Source: Fusibacter paucivorans (GTDB taxonomy: Bacteria > Bacillota > Clostridia > Peptostreptococcales > Acidaminobacteraceae). Taken from it: 64,000 nucleotides of DNA. Position numbers and translations under genes: made by a program. Within the stretch, counting starts at the first letter, position 1. Each line of letters starts with the position of its first letter. Location: contig NZ_JAHBCL010000003.1 of assembly GCF_018390735.1 (NCBI RefSeq), positions 62,001 through 126,000 of the forward strand, written 5' to 3'. The notes under the pieces were generated by a model. That model was not told the DNA's origin, made no database searches, and saw only the letters and a list, made by a program, of their open reading frames with translations. Shown piece by piece: positions 43,917 through 51,761 of the stretch.

Positions 43917-45140
43917 ATGGCTAGAGAAAAAATCGTTGAGCATTATGACGTGATTATTATCGGCGGCGGTCCGGCTGGATTAAGCGCTGCGATTTATGCC
44001 GGTAGGGCAAGACTTAAAACACTCTTGCTTGAAAAGGCACTGGTAGGCGGCTTGGCTACCTACACCAATGAAATTGCAAACTATCCTGGTTTTCCAGATG
44101 CACCTAAGGGCGAGGCTATCACAGACCTCATGAAAGCACAGGCAAAAAATATGGACGTCAAGTTCAAATTAACAGCTGTTTCAAGTGTTCAGCTCGAAGG
44201 TGATGAAAAAATCGTCGAAACGTTTAGAAATAAATATATTGGTAAAACCGTCATTATCGCAACTGGCGGACGCCCAAGAACGACCGGCGCCTTAAATGAG
44301 GAAGGCTTCTTATTTGATAAAGGGATCAGCTTCTGTGCAACATGTGATGCCGCTGCAAACACCGACAAGCATGTCGTCGTTATCGGTTCCGGTGACGCTG
44401 CCATTGAAGAAGGTATGTTCCTTACGAAATTTGCGCGAAAAGTTACCGTTTCCGTCATGCACGATGAAGGCAAGATGGATTGCAATGAGATCGCTAAGGA
44501 AGCAGCGCTCGCCAATCCTAAGATGGCATTTGTCTGGAATTCAGTCGTTTCACGTTTTGAGGGTGATGAGCACCTCAAAACAGTCGTTCTAAAAAATGTT
44601 AAAACCGATGAAGAAATTCCAATTGACTGCGACAACTGTTTCGAATTTATTGGGTATCTGCCAAACACAGAACTCTTTGAAGGGCAAATCACCATGACCA
44701 ATCGCAAATACATTCCGGTTAATGAGAAAAAAGAAACCAACATCGAAGGTGTCTTTGCCGTTGGCGACGTTACGGATAAATGGCTTAAGCAAATTGCAAC
44801 AGCTGTTGGCGACGGTGCCATTGCCGGGACTGCGGCAGAACGTTATATCGCCGAAAAAGAAATCTTCGAAAATCGAATTCTCCAAAAAGAAAAGCCAGGT
44901 CTCATTTATGTTTACAATGCGATTGACGCGCCTTCGAGAGATTTTCTCACGCGCATTGAAGCCATTGAAACATCCAAGGCAGGCGCTATAGCCGTCAACC
45001 GCATTGACGTGTATAAGTCAAACGGGATTGCACTAAAACTCAACGTCGATCAAGTACCGGCTGTCGTCATTACAAAAGAAGGCGTCATTACCGAAAAACT
45101 TTATGATCTTGATGAACAAAAAATACTTTCTTTCCTATAA
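43917..45140 (+). CDS. Thioredoxin-reductase-like flavoprotein with C-terminal thioredoxin-fold tail
   Basis: A 407-residue protein. Residues about 1-310 are a TrxR-type FAD/NAD-binding module with IIIGGGPAGLSAAIYAGRA and redox-active CATCDA. The second dinucleotide site, VVIGSGDAAIEEGMFLTKFA, is followed by VSVMHDEGKMD instead of the HRRDxxR motif of NADPH-using reductases, so NADPH preference is doubtful. Residues about 320-407 resemble a thioredoxin-like domain (QVPAVVITKEG, the cis-Pro loop) but lack a CxxC. It probably supplies electrons to persulfide or thiosulfate reduction together with TusA. ATG 43917 follows GTGAGGCAATAT. Confidence 0.88.
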   Translation: MAREKIVEHYDVIIIGGGPAGLSAAIYAGRARLKTLLLEKALVGGLATYTNEIANYPGFPDAPKGEAITDLMKAQAKNMDVKFKLTAVSSVQLEGDEKIVETFRNKYIGKTVIIATGGRPRTTGALNEEGFLFDKGISFCATCDAAANTDKHVVVIGSGDAAIEEGMFLTKFARKVTVSVMHDEGKMDCNEIAKEAALANPKMAFVWNSVVSRFEGDEHLKTVVLKNVKTDEEIPIDCDNCFEFIGYLPNTELFEGQITMTNRKYIPVNEKKETNIEGVFAVGDVTDKWLKQIATAVGDGAIAGTAAERYIAEKEIFENRILQKEKPGLIYVYNAIDAPSRDFLTRIEAIETSKAGAIAVNRIDVYKSNGIALKLNVDQVPAVVITKEGVITEKLYDLDEQKILSFL

Positions 45141-45165
45141 TAGATGTCTATATTTGCTTTAACGC

Positions 45166-45203
45166 AAAATCCCCGCTCAGATTACTATCCGAGCGGGGAT
45201 TTT
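45166..45203. terminator. Bidirectional terminator between flavoprotein and BKACE genes
   Basis: AAAATCCCCGCTC and GAGCGGGGATTTT form a perfect 13-base stem with a 12-base loop, with T-rich ends in both directions. Confidence 0.88.
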
Positions 45204-45308
45204 GATGTATTCGTGATAATCGGTTTAGAACACTGCAAATCTGTAAACTAAATCTTATGAGATCAGAAGCTTTGAACTTTAAACATTTTTGCAGACACTT
45301 CTACTGCT

Positions 45309-46139
45309 TTACAGATTCAGAATAGCACGCGCTTCTGACGGCGTCGCCACAGTATTGCCGTAAGTTTCGACAATTTTTCTCGCACGTTTGACAAACTGCA
45401 CATTCCCCTCTGCCAAGACACCTTTTGAGTAAAAGACGTTGTCTTCCATCCCTACGCGCAAGTGTCCGCCTAGCGCTACCGTCGCATACATGATTTCCAT
45501 TGCGCTGGCGCCTACACCGAAGGCACTCCACGTTGAATCCGGTGCAACAGTGCGCATGGTTTCCACCATAAAAAGCAGGTTTTTAAGCGAACCTCTGATA
45601 CCACCCGCAGCGCCCATGCACATTTGAAAGTGGAGCGGCGCCTTTAGGACCCCTTTTTTTAAATAATAGGCCGCATTGTAAATCATACCAGGATCAAATG
45701 CTTCAATTTCCGGTTTCACACCACATGCCTGCATTGTTTCACCCAGCGCCTCAAGAAAATGCGGCGGGTTCAGAAAAAGTGCATGATGCTGCCAATTCAT
45801 CGAACCGCAGTCAAATGTGCCAATATCCGGCCTCAGTTCTTTTAAATGCTGCATGCGCGTTTCGTCCGTCGCATGGAGGTCACCTGAAGTCGTCATATTG
45901 ACAACGATATCACAATCCTTATAGGCACGAATATATGCCAGTGTCTCCCGAAATTTCTCAACATTCATCGTGCCATTGCCTGCGTCATCACGCATGTGAA
46001 GATGGCAGATCGCTGCGCCTGCCTGCCAGCACCTATAAACATCATCCGCAATTTCCCGCGGCGTCATGGGAATATTGGGATTATCTGTTTTCTTGGGCCA
46101 TGCCCCTGTTGTCGCCACTGTGATAATGGTCTTTTGCAT
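45309..46139 (-). CDS. Beta-keto acid cleavage enzyme (BKACE / 3-keto-5-aminohexanoate cleavage family)
   Basis: A 276-residue BKACE protein. Members use acetyl-CoA to cleave a beta-keto acid into acetoacetate and a new acyl-CoA; the founding enzyme Kce acts in lysine fermentation. ICHLHMRDDAGNGT carries the zinc-binding HxH, and FDCGSMNW and GVGASAMEIMYATVALGGHLRVGMEDN are family motifs. The start is ATG 46139 behind GGAAGGAGTGATCC. It is the last gene of the sigma-54-type operon with the symporter and cyclase. No kamA/kamD lysine genes are nearby, so the substrate is probably not the lysine intermediate. Confidence 0.9.
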   Translation of the reverse strand: MQKTIITVATTGAWPKKTDNPNIPMTPREIADDVYRCWQAGAAICHLHMRDDAGNGTMNVEKFRETLAYIRAYKDCDIVVNMTTSGDLHATDETRMQHLKELRPDIGTFDCGSMNWQHHALFLNPPHFLEALGETMQACGVKPEIEAFDPGMIYNAAYYLKKGVLKAPLHFQMCMGAAGGIRGSLKNLLFMVETMRTVAPDSTWSAFGVGASAMEIMYATVALGGHLRVGMEDNVFYSKGVLAEGNVQFVKRARKIVETYGNTVATPSEARAILNL

Positions 46140-46303
46140 CGGATCACTCCTTCCCACTCATAATGTTAGTGATTGTTTTCATTCTGCTCAGTTAAGTTAA
46201 AAGCCTTCGCTAACTCCTTTGCACTTTCTTACCTTTGTTTTTTTAACGACTTCGAATGCTTAATCATATGTCTGTACACTGTCGAATATGCACCTTTCAT
46301 TCA

Positions 46304-48274
46304 TTAGGCTTTACTAAATTGTTCAATGGCTTTTCGACCTTTTGGCGTAATCATCAGTTTCCTTTTAAAGAGTCCTTTTTCTTCGATATAACCTCGACGC
46401 GTCAAGTGTGAAGAGATTGCCGCCATTTGCATCGAGGCAATGCCGTTCTTTTCTACAAATGCCGCTTGGTGTTCCGGGTTGCGCTCAACTGTCTTTAAAA
46501 GTTCTAAATACATGGGCGATAAAAACTGCACCGATAACTGCCTCTCGTGTTCACTCAGCGGATCGAGTGCTTTTTGTCCTTTCTCCGTTAGCTCAAATGT
46601 AAAGAAATTAGATCCCGTCAGCCCCATGCGCATCAAATAACCGCCTCGATCCAACCTTTCAACGGCTGCACCGGAAATTTTCGAATCTACACCGAGTGAG
46701 TCTGTAATATCAGCCATATACTGATGTCCAAGACGCATTAATGTCAAGATTTCCAAATCAATCTTTTCGAGTTTCACATCTAAACGATTATGATCATTCG
46801 GGATGCGTTCCCAGCTTTGTTCCCCGTAATAACGCGGTTTGCCAAAATAAGATGCAATAACGGCAACGATCAATGTTACGGCAAGCCCCAACGTTGCTAA
46901 AAAAACATACTGTCCAATCGAAAAGATTTTTGTTAAATCCAGTAACGTAAAGACAGCCATCGTCACCATACCACACACAGCTCCCCAAAGAGCACCTTTT
47001 GCATTAAATTTCGGCCAAATAGCACCAAGTCCCAGCAATACTGCCGGCGGCACGAGCCATGAATTGGCAAAAGCAAAGAGATAGGTCGGTCCACCTGGAA
47101 ATTGACATAATATAAACGTGACAATCCCGACAAAGAGCATAATAATTTTCGACATTTTTAGTTTTTTTGCAGCATCTGCATTGGGATTGATAATACGCTG
47201 ATAAATATCGCGATTGGCAACGGCAGAAGCCCCAAGTGCCGAAGTTGATGCTGTCGAAATCGATGCCGCGCAGGCACTAATCACTACAATACTGCCGAAG
47301 AGCGGCATAAAGGTGCTTGCGATAAAGCCGTAAGTTCCCGTTGCCAGAATGCGACCACCATTGAAAGTAAGCATTTCTGGGTAAAAAGCTCCCATATAGC
47401 TTCCGACAAAACTCAACGGAATCATAAAAATGATCAACAGAATAATTGCTGCCAAAACAAACGATTTCCGTGCGACGTGTTCACTTCGACAATTGGCGAT
47501 TTTCATCCAATAGTAATTGTTCCCCCAGACGAGTGCCGCCGCAAAGCAGATAAAGAAATTGAGGAATGAAGGATACGTCAACTTCATACCGGCAAGCTGA
47601 CCGGCAAAGCCATCTGTTCCCAACGCGCCCGGCCCCCAGTTCGCCGCTAATGCCTCAGTCCATCCGAAACGACTTGCTAATAAAAAGAAGACCGTTGGCA
47701 CGACAATGACGCCAATGGTAATTTGGAATAAATCTGTAATCGTCGTCGCCCAGAGTCCGGAAATAAACGTAAAAATGATAATGACACCAAAAATAACTGC
47801 CGTAATCAACGGGCGGCTCCATCCCGTAAATGCCGCTATATTGTCAACACTTGAAACGACGTTGTTTGCCATAATTCCGCACATACCGATAACCGATGTA
47901 ATGGCAACCACCGATCGCGTCTTGCTGTCATACCGCATCTCCAAATACTCCGGCAATGTTTGTGCACCGCTTCTGCGAATAAAATTCGAATACAGAAGGC
48001 CAAAGAGCATAAGCCCGCATATTGCATAAACGGCACCCCAGCCAATCCCGCCAATCAGACCATAATTAAGTGTAAAAGCCGGCGCCAGCGTCACCGTCGT
48101 GCCGGCGAAGCCAATCGCACAAACGCCAACAATATTAATAGGTGTTGAAATTTCCCGTCCCGCTAAGACAAAATCTGAAGATTCTTTAACCCATTTTTTA
48201 CTAAAAAGACCTGCGCCGATAAGAAATCCGCAAAAGATAACGAAAATGATGATAAATATTGTACTAGACCCCAT
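46304..48274 (-). CDS. Sodium:solute symporter with C-terminal winged-helix-like tail
   Basis: A 656-residue fusion. Residues about 1-480 are an SSS-family transporter with 12-13 helices (SDFVLAGREIS, GAQTLPEYLEMRYDSKTR, STASTSALGASAVANRDIYQ). Residues about 505-572 and 585-656 resemble two consecutive MarR-like winged helices, each ending in an ITPKGRKA/LTEKGQKA signature. The cytoplasmic tail could bind DNA or interact with a regulator, or only have kept the fold. The gene follows the cyclase gene by 20 bases and uses GAGGG. It likely imports the substrate of the operon. The tail is complete and in frame, not a neighbouring gene read through. Confidence 0.88.
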   Translation of the reverse strand: MGSSTIFIIIFVIFCGFLIGAGLFSKKWVKESSDFVLAGREISTPINIVGVCAIGFAGTTVTLAPAFTLNYGLIGGIGWGAVYAICGLMLFGLLYSNFIRRSGAQTLPEYLEMRYDSKTRSVVAITSVIGMCGIMANNVVSSVDNIAAFTGWSRPLITAVIFGVIIIFTFISGLWATTITDLFQITIGVIVVPTVFFLLASRFGWTEALAANWGPGALGTDGFAGQLAGMKLTYPSFLNFFICFAAALVWGNNYYWMKIANCRSEHVARKSFVLAAIILLIIFMIPLSFVGSYMGAFYPEMLTFNGGRILATGTYGFIASTFMPLFGSIVVISACAASISTASTSALGASAVANRDIYQRIINPNADAAKKLKMSKIIMLFVGIVTFILCQFPGGPTYLFAFANSWLVPPAVLLGLGAIWPKFNAKGALWGAVCGMVTMAVFTLLDLTKIFSIGQYVFLATLGLAVTLIVAVIASYFGKPRYYGEQSWERIPNDHNRLDVKLEKIDLEILTLMRLGHQYMADITDSLGVDSKISGAAVERLDRGGYLMRMGLTGSNFFTFELTEKGQKALDPLSEHERQLSVQFLSPMYLELLKTVERNPEHQAAFVEKNGIASMQMAAISSHLTRRGYIEEKGLFKRKLMITPKGRKAIEQFSKA

Positions 48275-48293
48275 GATAAATAACCCTCACTTT

Positions 48294-49064
48294 CTACTCA
48301 ATAAAAGCAACCGCACGACACCACCCGGCACTTGCCGCCTTAATTTTAACAGGCAGACAGCTGACTTTAAAACCAAATGCCGGCAATTGATCTAAATTCG
48401 TCATTTTTTCAATATGACAATAAGCTTTGATTCTGCCAACGCGATGCGCTTCCCAAATAATATCAACATCACGCGATTCCGCAAATCGCTCTGCCTCAAA
48501 CGGCAGCGGTACATCCCAGCTCCAGCCATCTGTCCCAACGACGTGTACACCATGTTCAATGAGCCAAAGTGTTGCTTCTGCGCTCATTCCGGCACCTGCA
48601 AGCAAATACTCGGGTTTTCCCCACTGCTTATCAGCACCTGTTTGCAGCAGTACAATATCGCCTTCTTTCAACTGATAATCAATTTCTTTGAAATACATCT
48701 CAACATCTTCTGCCGTAATCTTGTAGCCGTCCGGCTTGCTGCTGAAATCCATCTTAACACCATCGCCAAGACACCATTCAAGCGGGATTTCATCAATGGT
48801 CCAAGCGCGTTCTCCGCCGTTCATCGTCGGATAATAATGGTAGGGGGCGTCAAGATGTGTGCCGGAATGCGTCGTGAGCTGAATGTTCTCAATCGCCCAG
48901 CCATTACCTTCCGGCAAGTCATCAACGGTGATATTGTCATTAAAGTAGGTTGTCATCGATTGTGCCGTGTCTTTGTGATTCAAATACTCAATTCTTGGAA
49001 TTTGAGGTTTTGGATCGCTTGGCAAACCATCCTCCACGGCGATTGACAAATCAATGATTTTCAT
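48294..49064 (-). CDS. Cyclase-family metal-dependent hydrolase (kynurenine-formamidase-like)
   Basis: A 256-residue protein of the 'putative cyclase' family. The metal-binding signature TTHSGTHLDAPYHY (about residues 70-84) is clear, as is the downstream VGTDGWSWD. Family members hydrolyse amides, such as N-formylkynurenine, or lactone/imide-type rings. ATG 49064 follows GGAAAGGAGTCAGCAT. It is the first gene of the operon, behind a sigma-54-type promoter. With the symporter and BKACE it suggests uptake, hydrolysis and keto-acid cleavage of one compound, whose identity I cannot determine. Confidence 0.87.
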   Translation of the reverse strand: MKIIDLSIAVEDGLPSDPKPQIPRIEYLNHKDTAQSMTTYFNDNITVDDLPEGNGWAIENIQLTTHSGTHLDAPYHYYPTMNGGERAWTIDEIPLEWCLGDGVKMDFSSKPDGYKITAEDVEMYFKEIDYQLKEGDIVLLQTGADKQWGKPEYLLAGAGMSAEATLWLIEHGVHVVGTDGWSWDVPLPFEAERFAESRDVDIIWEAHRVGRIKAYCHIEKMTNLDQLPAFGFKVSCLPVKIKAASAGWCRAVAFIE

Positions 49065-49141
49065 ATGCTGACTCCTTTCCATCCTATCTGTCATTGATAG
49101 ACCCGTCTATCAGTGACCTCTTTTAGTAACATCATTTACTA

Positions 49142-49158
49142 TTGCAAAGGTGATGCCA
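49142..49158 (-). promoter_or_regulatory. Sigma-54 (-24/-12) promoter of the cyclase operon
   Basis: On the minus strand TGGCAT-CACCT-TTGCA matches the TGGCAC-N5-TTGCA consensus with correct GG-to-GC spacing, about 80 bases before the cyclase start. Confidence 0.8.
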
Positions 49159-49228
49159 AAATCATGATCGCGGAAAACCCCTGCAATATCAGGCTTTTAT
49201 CAGCAGCATTAATATTAGCAGCATTACA

Positions 49229-49340
49229 GGTGTCAATATTTGTGTACACGATTTCATACATAAAAGCCGTGGAAACATTGTATTTTTAAGGCATTTACGC
49301 CGTGTCAATATATATTGACACGTAAATATTTATTGACACA
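49229..49340. promoter_or_regulatory. Triple operator / upstream activator sites
   Basis: GTGTCAATATATATTGACAC (49302-49321) is a perfect palindrome. A degenerate copy, GTGTCAATATTTGTGTACAC, lies at 49230-49249, and a further half-matching copy ending in ATTGACAC abuts at 49322-49339. They lie 70-180 bases upstream of the sigma-54 promoter, the usual distance for activator binding. Confidence 0.75.
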
Positions 49341-49362
49341 TCATAAAGCCTCAGCCTATAAT
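49333..49362 (+). promoter_or_regulatory. Promoter of the sigma-54 activator gene
   Basis: TTGACA, an 18-base spacer and TATAAT lie about 55 bases upstream of the activator start. The -35 box falls inside the third operator copy, suggesting autoregulation. Confidence 0.7.
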
Positions 49363-49421
49363 GAAGTCAAAAGCGAGTGTTTGTCGGACCATCTTTTTGC
49401 ATTAGCGTGTGGGAGGCATTG

Positions 49422-50801
49422 ATGTCAAAAAACAAATTGTCTTTTGAAATTATGCAGGAATTCATCAATCAGTTAGACGGCATGGCCGTTCTCGACAAGG
49501 AAGGTTATTATACGTACGTTAGCCCGGGCTGGGAGCGCTACACAGGTTTTCATGCATCAGAAGTACTCGGTCGCAAAGTATGGGAAATCATCCCTGAAAG
49601 CCATGCGACAGAAGTTTTTCAAACCGGTAAAGCCGTCACCCGCGGCTTAGTGTCCTTTAACGGTATCCCCGCATTCACCACCTATTTTCCGCGGTTTGAC
49701 CAAAACGGCGAACTCTGCGGCATTATGCTCTACATCGTTATCCAAGGCAAAGAAAGCGTCGCCCAGTTTCAAACGCGAATCATCGCCTTATCTTCTCAAA
49801 TTGAATTCTACCGCAAAGAGCTTTCAATGGAGCGTGGCGCCAAATACAACCTTGACAATATCATTGGCGAAAGCAAGGCCATCTTGGATCTCAAACATAA
49901 AATCCTGCAGGCTTCTCGATCCTCCTCTACCGTACTTATCGAGGGCGAAACAGGCAGCGGTAAAGAGTTGATCGCTCATGCCATTCATACACTCAGTCCA
50001 AGATGCAGCGCCAATTTCGTGCGTGTCAATTGTTCTGCTATTCCCAATGAACTTATGGAATCTGAATTCTTTGGCTATGCCGCCGGTGCGTTTACCGGCG
50101 CTTCTCGAAAAGGCAAAATTGGACGATTTGAGCTCGCCGACAGTGGAACACTTTTTTTAGACGAGATCAATCTGCTGCCTATGACGATGCAGCCGAAATT
50201 TTTGAGGGTTTTGCAAGAACACGAGATTGATCCCGTCGGCAGTTTAAAAAGTCAATTCGTCGATGTTCGCGTCATTGCCGCATCCAATATTGAATTGGAA
50301 CAATTGGTTGAAAAGGGCAGTTTTCGAAGTGACCTCTACTATCGCCTCAATGTTATTCGCATTTCAGCGCCCCCATTACGGACACGCAAAGAAGATATTC
50401 CGCTGCTGGTTCAAAATTTTATCAGCCGACTCAATAAGCAGCTCGGTATGATGATTGGCGATATTGGTTCAGAGGCTTTAAACTTTTTAATGGCTTATGA
50501 TTGGCCGGGCAATGTCCGTGAACTTCAAAACGCAGTGGAAAGTGCTATGAATCAGACAGACCACACTATTTTAACCATCAAAGACTTTTCACAGCTCACC
50601 GAACGAATCCGTATGCGTGAACGCAAACAGGCCGTTACCCATTACAAACTGATTCCCGCAAAACAAGCATTTGAAAAAAGCCTTATCCAAGATGCGCTAA
50701 TGGCTTGTGAAGGCAATCGAAAAAAAGCTGCGGAACTGCTCGGTATTTCACGAACGATGCTTTACAATAAGATGGCGCAGTATGAAATTGGGGATTCCTG
50801 A
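49422..50801 (+). CDS. Sigma-54-dependent activator, PAS-AAA+-Fis
   Basis: A 459-residue enhancer-binding protein. Residues about 5-110 are a PAS domain (LDKEGYYTYVSPGWERYTGF), about 140-370 the AAA+ domain with Walker A GETGSGKE, the sigma-54 contact loop GAFTGA, and Walker B GTLFLDEI, and about 415-459 a Fis-type helix-turn-helix (NRKKAAELLGISRTMLYNKM). It has no receiver domain, so it responds to a ligand or redox signal through the PAS domain. ATG 49422 follows GGGAGGCATT. It is divergent from the cyclase-symporter-BKACE operon, its likely target. Confidence 0.94.
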   Translation: MSKNKLSFEIMQEFINQLDGMAVLDKEGYYTYVSPGWERYTGFHASEVLGRKVWEIIPESHATEVFQTGKAVTRGLVSFNGIPAFTTYFPRFDQNGELCGIMLYIVIQGKESVAQFQTRIIALSSQIEFYRKELSMERGAKYNLDNIIGESKAILDLKHKILQASRSSSTVLIEGETGSGKELIAHAIHTLSPRCSANFVRVNCSAIPNELMESEFFGYAAGAFTGASRKGKIGRFELADSGTLFLDEINLLPMTMQPKFLRVLQEHEIDPVGSLKSQFVDVRVIAASNIELEQLVEKGSFRSDLYYRLNVIRISAPPLRTRKEDIPLLVQNFISRLNKQLGMMIGDIGSEALNFLMAYDWPGNVRELQNAVESAMNQTDHTILTIKDFSQLTERIRMRERKQAVTHYKLIPAKQAFEKSLIQDALMACEGNRKKAAELLGISRTMLYNKMAQYEIGDS

Positions 50802-50931
50802 CTGTTGCTTGTCATTTAAAACCTTTGCCGATATAATAGTGGGTACTGGTTATTGCTTTGCCATCATACACGCAGCGTCATAAAATAAGGATGGCGCCAA
50901 TTGAAAAAGTACTTTCCGAAGGAGTGATCAT

Positions 50932-51513
50932 ATGCCCAAGATGACAAATCGTGCCAAAAAGGCAATTGCAACAAAAAAACGCATCTATGAATGTGGTGTA
51001 AAATTAATGCACGAAAAGGGATTCGGTGAAATCACCATTAGTGAAATTGCTAAAGAAGCGGGTATATCTGTTGGTACGTACTATTACTATTTCGATTCAA
51101 AGACAGACTTGTTCAAAGAGATTTTCAGCCGCGTTGATGACTTTTTTATGACATGGGTTAAAGAACCTATGCAAAGCGACAGCTATAGCGAACGCATCAT
51201 TAGCTTTTTTGAACACTATGCAAAACTTGTTGAAGATGATGGCATCACAACCATTCGAAAACTATATACACCTGAAAATAAAATGTTTACCGTTGAAGGC
51301 CAATTCATGCAAAATGTCCTTAAAGAAGTCATCGAGGAAGGGCAGCGATCCGGTGAACTCAACACCTTATACAGCGCCCAGCGCTATACGAATTATCTCT
51401 TTGTCGTCGGCAGGGGAATCGTCTTCGAGTGGTGTTTAAGAGACGGGAAATTTGATTTAAAACAACAGTTTCGAACCATTATTAGTTTAGTTGTTAAGAG
51501 TATGGCCAAATAA
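50932..51513 (+). CDS. TetR-family transcriptional regulator
   Basis: A 193-residue TetR protein with the N-terminal DNA-binding domain ITISEIAKEAGISVGTYYYYFDSKTDLFKEIF (residues about 35-66) and an unassigned ligand domain. GAAGGAGTGATCAT precedes the ATG. It converges on the OYE/FadH-like reductase gene; a 16-base palindrome at that gene's promoter is a candidate target. The ligand is unknown. Confidence 0.92.
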   Translation: MPKMTNRAKKAIATKKRIYECGVKLMHEKGFGEITISEIAKEAGISVGTYYYYFDSKTDLFKEIFSRVDDFFMTWVKEPMQSDSYSERIISFFEHYAKLVEDDGITTIRKLYTPENKMFTVEGQFMQNVLKEVIEEGQRSGELNTLYSAQRYTNYLFVVGRGIVFEWCLRDGKFDLKQQFRTIISLVVKSMAK

Positions 51514-51543
51514 GTGAGAACATTGCCGTATTCACTTATTTTT
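51510..51543 (+). terminator. Terminator of the TetR gene
   Basis: AATAAGTGA and TCACTTATT pair, overlapping the stop codon, and run into TTTTT. Confidence 0.75.
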
Positions 51544-51560
51544 AAGTATTTGCTCATAAG

Positions 51561-51592
51561 AAAAAACGGACACATTAAATGTCCGTTTTTTT
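51561..51592. terminator. Bidirectional terminator between TetR and reductase genes
   Basis: AAAAAACGGACA and TGTCCGTTTTTTT form a perfect stem with a short loop; both ends supply T-runs. Confidence 0.85.
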
Positions 51593-51761
51593 GTATGATT
51601 GCCGCCTAAGGAAACCTGCATTATTCAAATTATAAACCTTTCACGCCAACACCGCTAGCTTTTGCCATGCGTGCATTCAATATATTGCAGTGAAAAATCA
51701 GCAAAAGATGATTGTGCACTTTCCTGTCTATTTGTTTCTTTAACTGCGAATAAGCGGACGA

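Larger units (their letters stand above)
49065..49421. other. Divergent control region of the sigma-54 operon
   Basis: About 355 bases without a gene, between the cyclase gene (minus) and the activator gene (plus). It holds the -24/-12 promoter, three related palindromic sites and a sigma-A promoter, each listed separately. Confidence 0.8.

Noticed and set aside
44189-44821. 210-codon minus-strand ORF inside the flavoprotein gene
   Set aside because: It is a shadow of a well-supported plus-strand gene and has no recognisable domain.
40389-45140. Interpretation of the YedE/TusA cluster as selenium metabolism
   Set aside because: No selD, selenocysteine gene or selenoprotein is visible nearby, while rhodaneses and metY are, so sulfur handling is the better reading.
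48414-49046. 210-codon plus-strand ORF opposite the cyclase gene
   Set aside because: It is the antisense of a clear cyclase-family gene; its translation resembles no family.
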